DNA of 64,000 nt from Streptomyces niveus (GCF_002009175.1 NZ_CP018047.1:6076001-6140000); one strand, 5' to 3'. Numbered from the stretch's first letter, positions 8,480 to 19,129 are shown. Made by a program: numbers and translations. Notes: generated by a model not told the origin, from the sequence alone.

Positions 8480-9833
8480 GACCATCCTCCGGAGAAGCCT
8501 GCCGAGCCCTCTGACACACCCGAATCGGTGCGCTGTTGTGCCGCCTGCTGCCACAGGTCGGGAAGCGCGACCCCGGCCGGCACCGCGAGGGCGTTCCAGC
8601 CGGACTCGCGCAACTGCCGCAGCCGGTCACTGACCCGCGCGGGCGGTTCGTCGTCGTCCTGGAACCAGCCGGAGCTGTCCAGGACGAAGGCCACGGCCGC
8701 GCCGCTGCGCTGGCGCATACGGCAGGCCACGGCGGTCTGCTCCTCGTCGAGATCACCGAGGAAGGCGACCAGCAGCCCCTCGCTCCCGCCGCGCAGCACG
8801 TCGTACGCGCGGGAGAGCCCGGCCCCGTCGGAGTGGTCGACGACGGCGAGCGTGTCCATCATCAGTCCGGCCGCGTCGGCGGACTCCTGTGACGAACCCG
8901 CGAATCCGTCGGCGCCCTGGTCGGGCACCGAACTCCCCGTGTCCGTCAACAGCCGGACGGAGAAGCCCCGTTCCAGCATGTGCGCCAGCGCGGACGCGGC
9001 GCCCGACACCGCCCATTCGAAGGCCGAGTCGGGGCCGGCGCCCTGATAGGCGAGCCGGCGGGTGTCGAGCAGCACCGTGCATCTGGCCCGCTGCGGCTGC
9101 TCCTCGCGGCGCACCATCAGCTCGCCGTAGCGCGCGGTGGAGCGCCAGTGCACCCGGCGCAGATCGTCGCCGTGCCGGTAGCCGCGCGGGATGACGTCGT
9201 CCTCGCCGGCCAGGGACAGCGAGCGCTGCCGCCCGTCCCCGTACCCCGCCGTCGCGCCCGCCAGCCGGACCGGTGGCAGCGGCTCGGTGCGCGGGATGAC
9301 GGTCAGGGTGTCGTGGGCGCTGAAGGACCGCGTCAGCTCGCACATCCCGAACGGGTCGCTCAGCCGCAGCTGCAGCGGCCCGAGCGGGTAGCGCCCGCGC
9401 AGGTCCGAGCGCACCCGGTAGGAGACCTCGCGGCGCCCGCCCGCCTCCACCCGGTCCAGGACGAACCGGGGGCGCGGGCCCAGCACGTACGGCACATGGT
9501 CCTGGAGCATCAGCAGACCGGTGGGCAGCCGCGACACGTTGTCCATCCGCAGATGGACGCGGGCCTCGGAACCCGCCGGCACACGCGACGGCGAGAGCCG
9601 CCTGCTGCCCGCGACCCGGTAGCGCGTGCGGTACAGCACGCCCACACAGACCAGCGGCAGGACGGCCAGGAGCATCCCCACCCGGAGCAGATCCGCCTGA
9701 CCGAGGACGTACGCGCAGACGGCCGCCGCGATGCCCGCGGCGAAGAACGACCGGCCGCGGGTGGTGAGACCGCCCAGCGCCGCCCGCAGCCCGCCTCGGT
9801 CCTCGGTGTCCGAGGCGGTGGCGCCGGGCTCCA

Positions 9834-9837
<4 letters not shown>
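8476..9837 (-). CDS. DUF58-domain protein
   Basis: 453 residues with two membrane segments near the N-terminus and the DUF58 signature GDDLRRVHWRSTARYGELMV about two thirds along. DUF58 proteins have a von Willebrand-A-like fold and usually partner a MoxR AAA+ ATPase. The start is GTG at 9837, overlapping the MoxR stop; an ATG follows at 9834. It is coupled to the transglutaminase gene by an ATGA overlap. Confidence 0.88.
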
Positions 9838-10871
<1,034 letters not shown>

Positions 10872-11075
10872 CCGGCCCTCCTCGGCCCGTTCATACGGGC
10901 CGAGGCTCTTCTCACGGCCCGGCCCACCCCGAAATACGGACGCCGTGCCCGGAAGGTTCCGGGGCACCGCTGTCACTCACGCATTCTTGTAGCCGTTACC
11001 GCTTCGTGTCACTCGCCTGTGGATAAGTGGGTGTGAATTGCCGGAGTTGCCGTGTTTCTGGTGCGGGCGACGCGG

Positions 11076-11639
11076 TCAGTTCGCCGAGTCGATTTCCCGC
11101 AGAAGGCCGGTCGACACGTCGAAGACGAAACCGCGTACGTCGTCGGTGTGCAGAAGGAACGGTGAGGTCCGCACCCGCTGCATCGACTGCCGTACATCCT
11201 GGTCCACGTCCCTGAAGGACTCCACGGCCCAGGCCGGACGCTGTCCGACCTCCATTTCCAGTTCGTGCCTGAAGTCCTCGGTGATGGCCTCCAGACCGCA
11301 GCCGGTGTGATGGATGAGTACGACGCTGCGGGTCTGGAGCGCCCGCTGGCTGATGGTGAGTGAGCGGATGACGTCCTCGGTGACGACGCCGCCCGCGTTG
11401 CGGATCGTATGACAGTCGCCGAGCTCCAGGCCCAGCGCGTCGTGCAGGTCGAGGCGGGCGTCCATGCAGGCGACCACGGCGACGCGGAGTACGGGACGGG
11501 CGTCCATCCCCGGGTCGGTGAACTCTTTGGCGTAGCGCCGGTTGGCGTCCACGAGTCGATCGGTGACCGTACCGTCGGTTCGGGCCGTACCGGCGGATGC
11601 GCGGGCGGACTCGGCGGGGAGGTGCGCGGATGTCGACAT
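11076..11639 (-). CDS. Beta-class carbonic anhydrase
   Basis: 187 residues. It interconverts CO2 and bicarbonate with a zinc ion. The ligands are visible: Cys58 in ACMDARLD, with the Asp60/Arg62 dyad, and His111/Cys114 in HHTGCG. The length and motif order fit beta-class enzymes of the Rv1284/SCO type. It stands alone, diverging from the dcw operon across a 356-base gap before the nearest rsmH-side open frame. Confidence 0.93.
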   Translation of the reverse strand: MSTSAHLPAESARASAGTARTDGTVTDRLVDANRRYAKEFTDPGMDARPVLRVAVVACMDARLDLHDALGLELGDCHTIRNAGGVVTEDVIRSLTISQRALQTRSVVLIHHTGCGLEAITEDFRHELEMEVGQRPAWAVESFRDVDQDVRQSMQRVRTSPFLLHTDDVRGFVFDVSTGLLREIDSAN

Positions 11640-12051
11640 ACCTATAGACGGTAATGCTCACCCGCATCGGAAGCCCGCTGTGCGACCGGACAAACATCGT
11701 CAACGAGGCCCGGTGTGAGGTAAGCCACACGGGTGAAGCAAAGCGGGGTGAACGGGTGACGCGCACCGATTTCGCTTGCGCTTGATCGTGTCGCCACCCC
11801 GTCGGGACCCCACTCGATCTTCACCTGATCTTCGCCCGATCGGCGCCGCCGGTCCCTGTGCAGCGGGCCGGGCGACGCGCTGGCCGGTTGATTGACCGAG
11901 GGGGCCTGTGGACTAAAGTGACGCGAAGTTCACGGACATCTTGAACACTTACCGGAACACTTCCCGAATTCCCCCGCGTGTGCGGCGTACGTGCGGCTCG
12001 GCCTCCTCACGCTCGGCGGTACGTACATCCACGCCGGACCTGAGAGGGCGC
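11640..12051. other. Divergent intergenic region upstream of the dcw cluster
   Basis: About 410 bases with no supportable gene. It should hold the promoters of the carbonic anhydrase gene (minus) and of the rsmH operon (plus), but I could not assign convincing -35/-10 pairs. It contains three 11-base units in tandem at 11816-11848. No mraZ reading frame is present. Confidence 0.6.
11816..11848. repeat. Three tandem 11-base units beginning GATC
   Basis: The units are GATCTTCACCT, GATCTTCGCCC and GATCGGCGCCG, end to end. The first two differ at two positions; the third keeps the GATC start only. An 11-base period places each unit on the same DNA face, as in direct-repeat regulator sites, but no known motif is matched. 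Confidence 0.5.
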
Positions 12052-12099
12052 ATGAGCGAGCGCAGCCAGCGAACCAGGCCCCGCGAGGCCCGCGAATGA
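12052..12099 (+). CDS. Possible 15-codon leader ORF coupled to rsmH
   Basis: ATG followed by 14 codons ([15 protein letters not shown]) ending in TGA that overlaps the rsmH ATG as ATGA. GAGAGGG lies 3-9 bases ahead of its start, giving it a better ribosome site than rsmH itself. It could couple rsmH translation to upstream ribosomes. Alternatively it is a chance frame within a GAGCGAGCGC-type sequence that I recall as common near streptomycete gene starts. Confidence 0.35.
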   Translation: MSERSQRTRPREARE

Positions 12100-13052
12100 C
12101 CGGCACCCGGCACGTTCCGGTGATGCTCGACCGGTGCCTCGACCTGCTCGCCCCCGCCCTCGCCGAACCCGGCGCCGTCGTCGTCGACTGCACCCTCGGC
12201 CTCGGCGGCCACAGCGAGGCACTGCTCACCGCCTTCCCCGCCGCGCGGCTGGTCGCGCTCGACCGGGACAAGGAGGCGCTGCGGCTCTCCGGCGAGCGCC
12301 TCGCCCCGTTCGGCGACCGCGCCACCCTCGTGCACGCCGTCTACGACGAACTGCCCGACGTGCTCGACCGGCTGGGCATTCCCAAGGTCCAGGGCGTGCT
12401 CTTCGACCTGGGCGTCTCGTCCATGCAACTCGACGAGGCGGGGCGGGGGTTCGCGTACGCCCGGGACGCCCCGCTCGACATGCGCATGGACCAGTCGGCC
12501 GGAATGAGCGCGGCCGAGGTCCTCAACACCTACCCGCCGGGCGAACTGGTGCGGATCCTGCGGGCGTACGGCGAGGAGAAGCAGGCCAAGCGCATCGTGT
12601 CCGCGATCGTCAGGGAACGCGCCGTCCAGCCCTTCACCGACAGCGCCCGCCTGGTCGAACTCATCCGGGACGCCCTGCCACAGGCCGCCAAACGCACCGG
12701 TGGCAACCCCGCCAAGCGCACCTTCCAGGCGCTGCGCATCGAGGTCAACGGCGAACTGTCCTCCGTGGAAGCCGCCGTCCCGGCCGCGGTGGCGTCCCTC
12801 GCGGTCGGCGGCCGTATCGCCGTACTCGCCTACCACTCCCTCGAAGACCGCCTGGTCAAGCAGGTCTTCGCGGCCGGCGCCGCCAACACGGCGCCCCCCG
12901 GCCTGCCCGTCGTGCCCGAGCGCTACCAGCCGAGGCTCAAACTGCTGACGCGCGGCGCCGAACTGCCCACCGAGGAAGAGGTCGCCGAGAACCGCAGGGC
13001 CGCCCCCGCCCGGCTGCGCGGCGCCGAGCGGATCCGGGAGGACGTGCGGTGA
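12096..13052 (+). CDS. rsmH: 16S rRNA (cytosine(1402)-N4)-methyltransferase RsmH (MraW)
   Basis: 318 residues. It methylates N4 of C1402 in the decoding centre of 16S rRNA using SAM. It begins [18 protein letters not shown], a typical RsmH N-terminus, followed by the SAM loop [15 protein letters not shown] and the family motifs [27 protein letters not shown] and [15 protein letters not shown]. The frame is open to 11991, but homology stops at this ATG. It is the first conserved gene of the dcw cluster; its stop overlaps the ftsL GTG (GTGA). Confidence 0.95.
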   Translation: MTGTRHVPVMLDRCLDLLAPALAEPGAVVVDCTLGLGGHSEALLTAFPAARLVALDRDKEALRLSGERLAPFGDRATLVHAVYDELPDVLDRLGIPKVQGVLFDLGVSSMQLDEAGRGFAYARDAPLDMRMDQSAGMSAAEVLNTYPPGELVRILRAYGEEKQAKRIVSAIVRERAVQPFTDSARLVELIRDALPQAAKRTGGNPAKRTFQALRIEVNGELSSVEAAVPAAVASLAVGGRIAVLAYHSLEDRLVKQVFAAGAANTAPPGLPVVPERYQPRLKLLTRGAELPTEEEVAENRRAAPARLRGAERIREDVR

Positions 13053-13690
13053 GGGGACCGGCCAGGAAGCTGAGGGGGCGCGCCGCGCGGCTCGCCCGGC
13101 TGATGCCGACGACCGGGCCGAGCACCGCGGCGCGTACACCCTTCGTCCTGCTGGTCGTTCTTCTCCTCGGCGGCGGGCTGATCACCCTGCTCCTGCTGAA
13201 CTCCTCACTCAACGTCGGGTCGTTCCAGCTGAGCGAGCTCAAGAAGCGGACCACCGACCTGACCGACGAGCAGCAGGCCCTCCAGCGGGACGTGGACAAC
13301 CTCTCCGCGCCCAACGCGCTGGAGCGCCGCGCCCGCGAACTCGGCATGGTGCCCGGCGGCAGCCCCGCCTTCCTCGACCCCGACGGCAGGGTCAGCGGCG
13401 TCCCGTCCGAGGCCGGCACGCTCCCGTACGCCGCACCGTCCGCCATGGACGCCGTCCCGCCCGCCGCGCCCACGCTGCCCGCCTCGCTCGCCCCCTCCGT
13501 GACCCCGTCGGCCTCGGCCACGGGAAGCCCGGCGGCCCCCTCCCCGGAAGAGTCCACCGACCCGGCCGCCGCCCCCTCGACCATCCCGCCCGCGCCGTCC
13601 GCCTCGACGGGCTCCCGCGGCGCGCCCGCCACGCCGCCCGCGCCCGGACCGACGTTCGGCACACCCACCCCGACGACCTCCGGCAGGTGA
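13049..13690 (+). CDS. ftsL: Cell division protein FtsL
   Basis: 213 residues from GTG with GGGAGGA upstream, overlapping the rsmH stop. It has a basic cytoplasmic N-terminus, one membrane segment (about residues 31-53: [20 protein letters not shown]) and an extracytoplasmic coiled coil (about 60-100). A roughly 100-residue tail very rich in Ala, Pro, Ser and Thr follows. FtsL-family proteins join FtsQ and the septum initiator (DivIC/FtsB) to activate FtsW-FtsI. The family has almost no sequence conservation, so the name rests on position and topology. The long tail is unusual compared with the roughly 100-residue E. coli protein. Confidence 0.85.
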   Translation: MRGPARKLRGRAARLARLMPTTGPSTAARTPFVLLVVLLLGGGLITLLLLNSSLNVGSFQLSELKKRTTDLTDEQQALQRDVDNLSAPNALERRARELGMVPGGSPAFLDPDGRVSGVPSEAGTLPYAAPSAMDAVPPAAPTLPASLAPSVTPSASATGSPAAPSPEESTDPAAAPSTIPPAPSASTGSRGAPATPPAPGPTFGTPTPTTSGR

Positions 13691-13694
13691 CCCA

Positions 13695-15716
13695 GTGGCC
13701 CCCGAGCAACCACCGCGCCGCCGGGTACCCGGCCCCGCGCGCTCCGGGAGCGGCGCCCGCCCCCGGCCTCAATCACGTACGCCGCAGCGCCCCGCGCCCC
13801 GGTCATCCGAGCGCCCGCGACGCCCGGCGCAGGGCCGTGCGCGGTCCGGTGGCCGCGGCCCGCGCCGTATCCGGCTCGGCAGCCACCGCCCACGGCTCCG
13901 GCTGGTCAGCCTCGGACTGACCGTCGTCATGCTGGTCTTCGTCGTCAGGCTGCTCCAGGTCCAGGCGGTCGACGCCGGCGCGTACACGGCCAAGGCGGAG
14001 AAGAACCGCTTCACGAGCATCACCCTGGCCGCCGAGCGCGGCGAGATCACCGACCGCGCCGGTGTCGCACTCGCCAGCAGCGTCGACGCGCACGACATCA
14101 CGGCCGACCCCAAGATGTTCACCCCCGAGGACAGCAAGGTCGACAACGCCCCCGAGCAGGCCGCCGCGCTCCTCGCGCCGATCCTCGACAAGGAGCCCGA
14201 GACGCTGGAGAAGCAGCTCTCGGCCCCCGGGTCCCGCTTCACGGTGCTCGCCCACCGCCAGACCCCCCAGGTCTGGAACCAGATCAGCGACCTCAAGTCC
14301 GTCCTCGCCGAGAAGGCCGAGAAGGCGCGCACCGCCAGGGCCGGCAAGGGCGCCGACGCGCCGGCCAGCGTCCTCGCCGGGGTCTTCCAGGAGCCCAGCA
14401 GCAAGCGCGTGTACCCCAACGGGGACCTCGCCGCCGGGATACTGGGATACGTCAACGCCGACGGCCACGGAGGCGGTGGCGTGGAGTCCATGCTCGACAA
14501 GCAGCTCTCCGGCCAGGACGGCGAGATCACCTACGCCCACTCCGGCGGCCGGCGCGTCCCCACGGCGGGCTCACGGGAGAATCCCGCGGTTCCCGGCACG
14601 GACATTGAGCTGACCATCGACCGGGACATCCAGTGGGCCGCCCAGCGGGCCATCTCCGAACAGGTCACGAAGTCCGAGGCCGACCGCGGCTACGTGATAG
14701 TGCAGAACACCCGGACCGGCGAGGTGCTCGCAATGGCCAACGCCCCCGGCTTCGACCCCAACGACCTCTCACAGGCCGACGGCGCCTCCATGGGCAACGC
14801 CGCGCTCCAGGACGCCTTCGAACCCGGCTCCACCAGCAAGGTCATGTCCATGGCCGCCGTCCTGGAGGAGAAGGCCGCCGTCCCCGGCACCCATGTCACC
14901 GTGCCCAACCGGCTCCACCGCGGCGACCGCCTCTTCAAGGACGACATCGACCACCCCACCTGGTACCTCACGCTCAACGGGGTCCTCGCCAAGTCCAGCA
15001 ACATCGGCACCATCCTGGCGACCGGCCAGCTCGGCAGGACGCAGCCGGAGGCCAACCAGGTCCTCCACTCCTACCTGCGTAAATTCGGCATCGGCAGCCC
15101 CACGGGCCTCGGCTACCCCGGTGAGACCCAGGGCATCCTCGCCGCGCCGAAGGACTGGTCGACCTCCCAGCAGTTCACGATCCCCTTCGGCCAGGGACTG
15201 TCGGTCAACGCCATGCAGGCGGCCTCGGTCTACTCGACCATCGCCAACGGAGGCGTACGGATCGAGCCCACCCTGGTCCGCGGCACCCAGGGCCCCGACG
15301 GCCGCTTCACACCCGCGACCGCCCCCAAAAAGACCCGCGTCGTCAGCGAGAAGACCGCCAGGACTCTGGCCACCATGCTCGAATCGGTCGTCGGCGACGA
15401 GGCGGGCACCGGCACCAAGGCCCGGATCCCCGGCTACCGCGTCGCCGGCAAGACGGGCACGGCCAACCGCGTCGATCCCGTGACCGGGCGCTACAAGGGC
15501 TACACCGCGTCCTTCGCGGGCTTCGCGCCCGCCGACGACCCGCAGATCACCGTCTACTGCGCCATCCAGAACCCCACCGAGGGCAGCTACTTCGGCGGGC
15601 AGATCTGCGGCCCCATCTACAAGGAGGTCATGGAGTTCGCTCTCAAGAGCCTCCAGGTCCCACCGACCGGCAAGAAGGCAGCCCCCCTGCCGGTCGAGTT
15701 CAAACCCGGCGAGTGA
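13695..15716 (+). CDS. ftsI: Septal peptidoglycan transpeptidase FtsI (class B PBP)
   Basis: 673 residues, GTG start four bases after ftsL. A basic, Pro/Arg-rich cytoplasmic stretch of about 65 residues precedes one membrane segment (about 70-90). A PBP dimer domain and the transpeptidase domain follow. The active-site motifs are intact: S379-T-S-K382, S434-S-N436 and K586-T-G-T589. It cross-links septal peptidoglycan with FtsW as glycosyltransferase partner, both encoded here. It is part of the tightly packed dcw operon; murE begins 16 bases downstream. Confidence 0.95.
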   Translation: MAPEQPPRRRVPGPARSGSGARPRPQSRTPQRPAPRSSERPRRPAQGRARSGGRGPRRIRLGSHRPRLRLVSLGLTVVMLVFVVRLLQVQAVDAGAYTAKAEKNRFTSITLAAERGEITDRAGVALASSVDAHDITADPKMFTPEDSKVDNAPEQAAALLAPILDKEPETLEKQLSAPGSRFTVLAHRQTPQVWNQISDLKSVLAEKAEKARTARAGKGADAPASVLAGVFQEPSSKRVYPNGDLAAGILGYVNADGHGGGGVESMLDKQLSGQDGEITYAHSGGRRVPTAGSRENPAVPGTDIELTIDRDIQWAAQRAISEQVTKSEADRGYVIVQNTRTGEVLAMANAPGFDPNDLSQADGASMGNAALQDAFEPGSTSKVMSMAAVLEEKAAVPGTHVTVPNRLHRGDRLFKDDIDHPTWYLTLNGVLAKSSNIGTILATGQLGRTQPEANQVLHSYLRKFGIGSPTGLGYPGETQGILAAPKDWSTSQQFTIPFGQGLSVNAMQAASVYSTIANGGVRIEPTLVRGTQGPDGRFTPATAPKKTRVVSEKTARTLATMLESVVGDEAGTGTKARIPGYRVAGKTGTANRVDPVTGRYKGYTASFAGFAPADDPQITVYCAIQNPTEGSYFGGQICGPIYKEVMEFALKSLQVPPTGKKAAPLPVEFKPGE

Positions 15717-15732
15717 CCCAGGGAACCACCCA

Positions 15733-17448
15733 GTGACAACGATCACCCCCGACTCGGGGAACCACGACGACCCGTCCGTCCCCCCATCAGACGGCCCCGG
15801 CACCGGGCGCCCCTCACTTGGCCCACGGCCCGGTGAGCCCGGTACGCTCACCGCCGTGCCCCACGCAGATCAGTACCGAACCACCACAAAGGACGCGCCC
15901 GTGAACCACCCCGGAGCGCCCCGCCCCGCTCAGGTCCGGCCGACCTCGCTCGTGGACCTGGCCGCCCGGCTGGGAGCCGAGCCCCCGGCGGACCGAGCGG
16001 CGACCGGCATCACCCACGACTCGCGAGCCGTACGGGTCGGGGACGTGTACGCCGCCCTGCCCGGTGCCCGCCTCCACGGCGCCGACTTCGCCGCCCAGGC
16101 GGCCGACCTCGGCGCGGTGGCGATCCTGACCGACCCGGCGGGCGCCGAGCGCGCCGCCGCCACCGGCCTGCCGGTGCTGGTGACCCCCGATCCACGGGGC
16201 AGCATGGGTGAACTGGCCGCCGAGATCTACGGCCACCCCGGCACCGACCTCCTCCAGATCGGCATCACCGGCACCTCCGGCAAGACCACCACCGCGTATC
16301 TCGTCGAGGGCGGACTGCGCGGCGCCGGACACCACACCGGGCTCATCGGCACCGTGGAGATGCGCATCGGCGACGAGCGCATCAAATCCGAGCGCACCAC
16401 CCCCGAGGCCACCGACCTCCAGGCGCTCCTCGCCGTCATGCGCGAGCGCGGCGTGGACTCCGTCGCGATGGAGGTTTCCAGCCACGCCCTGGTGCTCGGC
16501 CGGGTCGACGGCTGTGTCTTCGACATCGCCGTCTTCAACAACCTCAGCCCGGAGCACATGGAGTTCCACTCCGGCATGGAGGACTACTTCCAGGCCAAGG
16601 CGCGGCTGTTCACCCCCGAGCGCAGCCGGGTCGGCGTGGTGAACTTCGACGACGAGTACGGCCGCCGGCTCGTCCACGAGGCGGGCGTACCCATCACGAC
16701 CTTCTCCGCCGAGGGCCACCCCGACGCCGACTGGCGCGCCGAGGACGTCGAGGTCGGCTGGCACGGCAGCGTCTTCACCGTCGTCAGCCCCAAGGGCGAA
16801 CGGATCCGCGCCGAGGCCCCGCTGCCCGGCCCGTTCAACGTCGCCAACACCCTGGCCGCCGTCGTCACCCTCGCCGTGGCCGGAATCGATCCGCAGATCG
16901 CCGCCGACGGCGTCGCGGCCGTCCCCGGTGTCCCCGGCCGGCTGGAGCGGATCGACGCCGGACAGCCGTATCTCGCCGTCGTCGACTACGCCCACAAGAC
17001 GGACGCCGTCGAATCGGTGCTCCGCTCCCTGCGCAAGGTCACCCGGGGCAAGGTGCACATCGTCCTCGGCTGCGGCGGCGACCGCGACCGGTCCAAGCGC
17101 CCCTCGATGGGCGCCGCTGCGGCGAGGCTCGCCGACACCGCCGTACTGACCTCGGACAACCCCCGCTCCGAGGACCCGCTCGCGATCCTCGCCGCGATGC
17201 TCGCGGGCGCCGCCGAGGTGCCCATCCACGAGCGCGGCGACGTCCTGGTCATCGCCGACCGAGCGGCGGCCATCGCCTCCGCGGTGTCCAAGGCGGCCGA
17301 GGACGACACCGTCCTGATCGCCGGCAAGGGCCACGAACAGGGCCAGGACATCGCCGGGGTGGTCCGCGCCTTCGACGACCGTCAGGTGCTGCGCGAGGCC
17401 ATCGAACGCTCCCGCCGCCACGAGACCGAGAGCACCGGTCGGGAATGA
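15733..17448 (+). CDS. murE: UDP-MurNAc-tripeptide synthetase MurE
   Basis: 571 residues from the GTG at 15733 (MTTITPDSG). It adds the diamino acid to UDP-MurNAc-Ala-Glu in the cytoplasm. The ATP loop GITGTSGKTTTAYL starts at residue 177. The motif DNPR (475-478) is the family mark of diaminopimelate rather than lysine selection, which fits the LL-DAP wall of Streptomyces. The first 55-60 residues are low-complexity. GTG codons at 15856 and 15901 are alternative starts giving 530 and 515 residues; the first follows a leaderless-type promoter. A small open frame at 17445 overlaps its stop. Confidence 0.93.
   Translation: MTTITPDSGNHDDPSVPPSDGPGTGRPSLGPRPGEPGTLTAVPHADQYRTTTKDAPVNHPGAPRPAQVRPTSLVDLAARLGAEPPADRAATGITHDSRAVRVGDVYAALPGARLHGADFAAQAADLGAVAILTDPAGAERAAATGLPVLVTPDPRGSMGELAAEIYGHPGTDLLQIGITGTSGKTTTAYLVEGGLRGAGHHTGLIGTVEMRIGDERIKSERTTPEATDLQALLAVMRERGVDSVAMEVSSHALVLGRVDGCVFDIAVFNNLSPEHMEFHSGMEDYFQAKARLFTPERSRVGVVNFDDEYGRRLVHEAGVPITTFSAEGHPDADWRAEDVEVGWHGSVFTVVSPKGERIRAEAPLPGPFNVANTLAAVVTLAVAGIDPQIAADGVAAVPGVPGRLERIDAGQPYLAVVDYAHKTDAVESVLRSLRKVTRGKVHIVLGCGGDRDRSKRPSMGAAAARLADTAVLTSDNPRSEDPLAILAAMLAGAAEVPIHERGDVLVIADRAAAIASAVSKAAEDDTVLIAGKGHEQGQDIAGVVRAFDDRQVLREAIERSRRHETESTGRE
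15818..15848 (+). promoter_or_regulatory. Possible leaderless promoter inside the murE 5' region
   Basis: TTGGCC (15818-15823) and TACGCT (15843-15848) are spaced 19 bases apart. The -10-like box lies seven bases before an in-frame GTG at 15856, so transcription would begin at about that GTG. This is the usual layout of streptomycete leaderless genes and could give a shorter MurE. Confidence 0.4.
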
Positions 17449-17702
17449 GGGCACCGTCCGGCGACCGGACGGCGGCGCCGGGTGCCGGTGGCCGTCGCCC
17501 GGTCGCCGCGGCGACGGCCTCCCCGCAGGCCCTCGTCCCGCGCCCCCGCACCCCACCGCCCCTCGTCCCGCCGCCGGCCGCCGCCCGCGCCCCGCGCCCT
17601 CCGGCCGGCTCTCCGTCCTCTTCCCGGACGCCCTCGCGCACCCCCACCGCGTACGCGTCCCCGTCCATCACCCGCCCTCCATTCGCCGGACGGTCCAAGT
17701 GA
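17445..17702 (+). CDS. Small Pro/Ala-rich ORF bridging murE and murF
   Basis: 85 codons. The ATG overlaps the murE stop (ATGA) and the TGA overlaps the murF GTG (GTGA), so ribosomes could pass through all three frames without a break. The product would be rich in Pro, Ala, Arg, Ser and Thr, with no membrane segment or known motif. Third positions are mostly G/C, as in true genes here. The composition is low-complexity, however, and other frames of the stretch are also G/C rich. It could be a real small protein, a coupling device for murF (which has a weak ribosome site), or spacer DNA. Confidence 0.45.
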   Translation: MRAPSGDRTAAPGAGGRRPVAAATASPQALVPRPRTPPPLVPPPAAARAPRPPAGSPSSSRTPSRTPTAYASPSITRPPFAGRSK

Positions 17703-19129
17703 TCACCCTCTCCCTCGCCGAGATCGCCACCATCGTCGGCGGGCAGTCGCACGACATACCGGATCCGGACGCCCACGTCACCGGTCCCGTCGTCATCGAC
17801 TCCCGCCAGGTCGCGGCCGGCAGTCTCTTCGTCGCCTTCGCCGGCGAGAACGTCGACGGCCACGACTACGCCCGCCGCGCCGTCGAGGCGGGCGCCACCG
17901 CCGTACTGGCCGTCCGGCCCGTCGGGGTCCCCGCCATCGTCGTCGAGGACGTCGTGCAGGCCCTCGGCGCCCTCGCACGCGCCGTCGTGGAGCGCACCGG
18001 CGCCACGACCGTCGCGCTCACCGGATCGTCGGGCAAGACCAGCACCAAGGACCTCATCGCCCAACTCCTGCGCCATAAGGCCCCCACCGTCTGGCCCGAA
18101 GGGAATCTCAACAACGAGATCGGACTCCCGCTCACCGCCCTGCGCGCCGCCGACGACACCCGCTTCCTCGTCCTGGAGATGGGGGCGCGCTACATCGGTG
18201 ACATCCGCTACCTCACCGGCCTCGTCCCGCCGAGGATCGGCCTCGTGCTGAACGTCGGCACCGCCCACATCGGCGAGTTCGGCGGGCGCGAGCAGATCGC
18301 CCAGGCCAAGGGCGAGATGGTCGAGTCCCTGCCGTCCGCCGAGGACGGCGGCATCGCCGTCCTGAACGCCGACGACCCCCTCGTACGCGCCATGGCATCC
18401 CGCACCAAGGCGCGCGTCGTGCTGTTCGGAGAGTCCGACGAAGCAGACGTACGGGCAGAGAACGTGCACATCGACGGACTCGGCAGACCCTCCTTCCGCC
18501 TTCGAACACCCACCGGGTGCAGCGAGCTGACGCTGCGGCTGTACGGTGAGCACCACGTGTCGAACGCGCTCGCCGCGACCGCCGTCGCCCATGAGTTGGG
18601 CATGTCCGTCGACGAGATCGCCCTGGCGCTCTCCGAGGCGGAGACCCTCTCCCGCTGGCGTATGGAGGTCACCGAGCGCGCGGACGGCGTGACGATCGTC
18701 AACGACGCCTACAACGCGAACCCCGACTCCATGAGGGCAGCGCTCCGCGCGCTGGTCGCCATGGGCGGTGCCGCCAGGGAAACCGGCGGACGCACGTGGG
18801 CGGTGCTCGGCCCGATGGCCGAACTCGGTGACGAGGCGCTCGCCGAGCACGACGCGGTCGGACGGCTCGCCGTCCGGCTCAACGTCAGCAAGCTCGTCGC
18901 AGTCGGGGGCAGGGAAGCGTCCTGGCTGCAACTGGGCGCCTACAACGAGGGTTCGTGGGGTGAGGAGTCGGTGCACGTGTCCGACGCGCAGGCGGCGGTC
19001 GATCTGTTGCGCAGTGAACTGCGTTCGGGAGACGTCGTGCTGGTGAAGGCTTCGAGGTCGGCCGGACTGGAGCGGGTCGCCCAGGCACTGCTCGAGAACG
19101 CAGTCGAGGGCGAGGTCTCCGGCCGATGA
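17699..19129 (+). CDS. murF: UDP-MurNAc-tripeptide:D-Ala-D-Ala ligase MurF
   Basis: 476 residues, GTG start (MITLSLAEIATIVGG). It completes the UDP-MurNAc-pentapeptide by adding D-Ala-D-Ala. The Mur-ligase ATP loop is TGSSGKTSTKDL with Lys113. The MurF-type stretches NLNNEIGLPLTAL and ILNVGTAHIGEFG-like LVLNVGTAHIGEFGG follow, then VNDAYNANPDSMRAAL. There is no clear ribosome site before the GTG, so translation may depend on the small frame that ends on it. Its stop overlaps the mraY ATG. Confidence 0.95.
   Translation: MITLSLAEIATIVGGQSHDIPDPDAHVTGPVVIDSRQVAAGSLFVAFAGENVDGHDYARRAVEAGATAVLAVRPVGVPAIVVEDVVQALGALARAVVERTGATTVALTGSSGKTSTKDLIAQLLRHKAPTVWPEGNLNNEIGLPLTALRAADDTRFLVLEMGARYIGDIRYLTGLVPPRIGLVLNVGTAHIGEFGGREQIAQAKGEMVESLPSAEDGGIAVLNADDPLVRAMASRTKARVVLFGESDEADVRAENVHIDGLGRPSFRLRTPTGCSELTLRLYGEHHVSNALAATAVAHELGMSVDEIALALSEAETLSRWRMEVTERADGVTIVNDAYNANPDSMRAALRALVAMGGAARETGGRTWAVLGPMAELGDEALAEHDAVGRLAVRLNVSKLVAVGGREASWLQLGAYNEGSWGEESVHVSDAQAAVDLLRSELRSGDVVLVKASRSAGLERVAQALLENAVEGEVSGR

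Noticed and set aside
11700..11765. PhoP-box-like TCACC repeats on the minus strand before the carbonic anhydrase gene
   Set aside because: TCACC occurs three times but at spacings of 8 and 15 bases, not the 11-base period of PHO boxes.
12134..13048. N-terminal extension of the ftsL frame through the rsmH gene
   Set aside because: The frame is open but only as an Arg/Pro-rich shadow of rsmH. The GTG at 13049 with GGGAGGA fits the real start.
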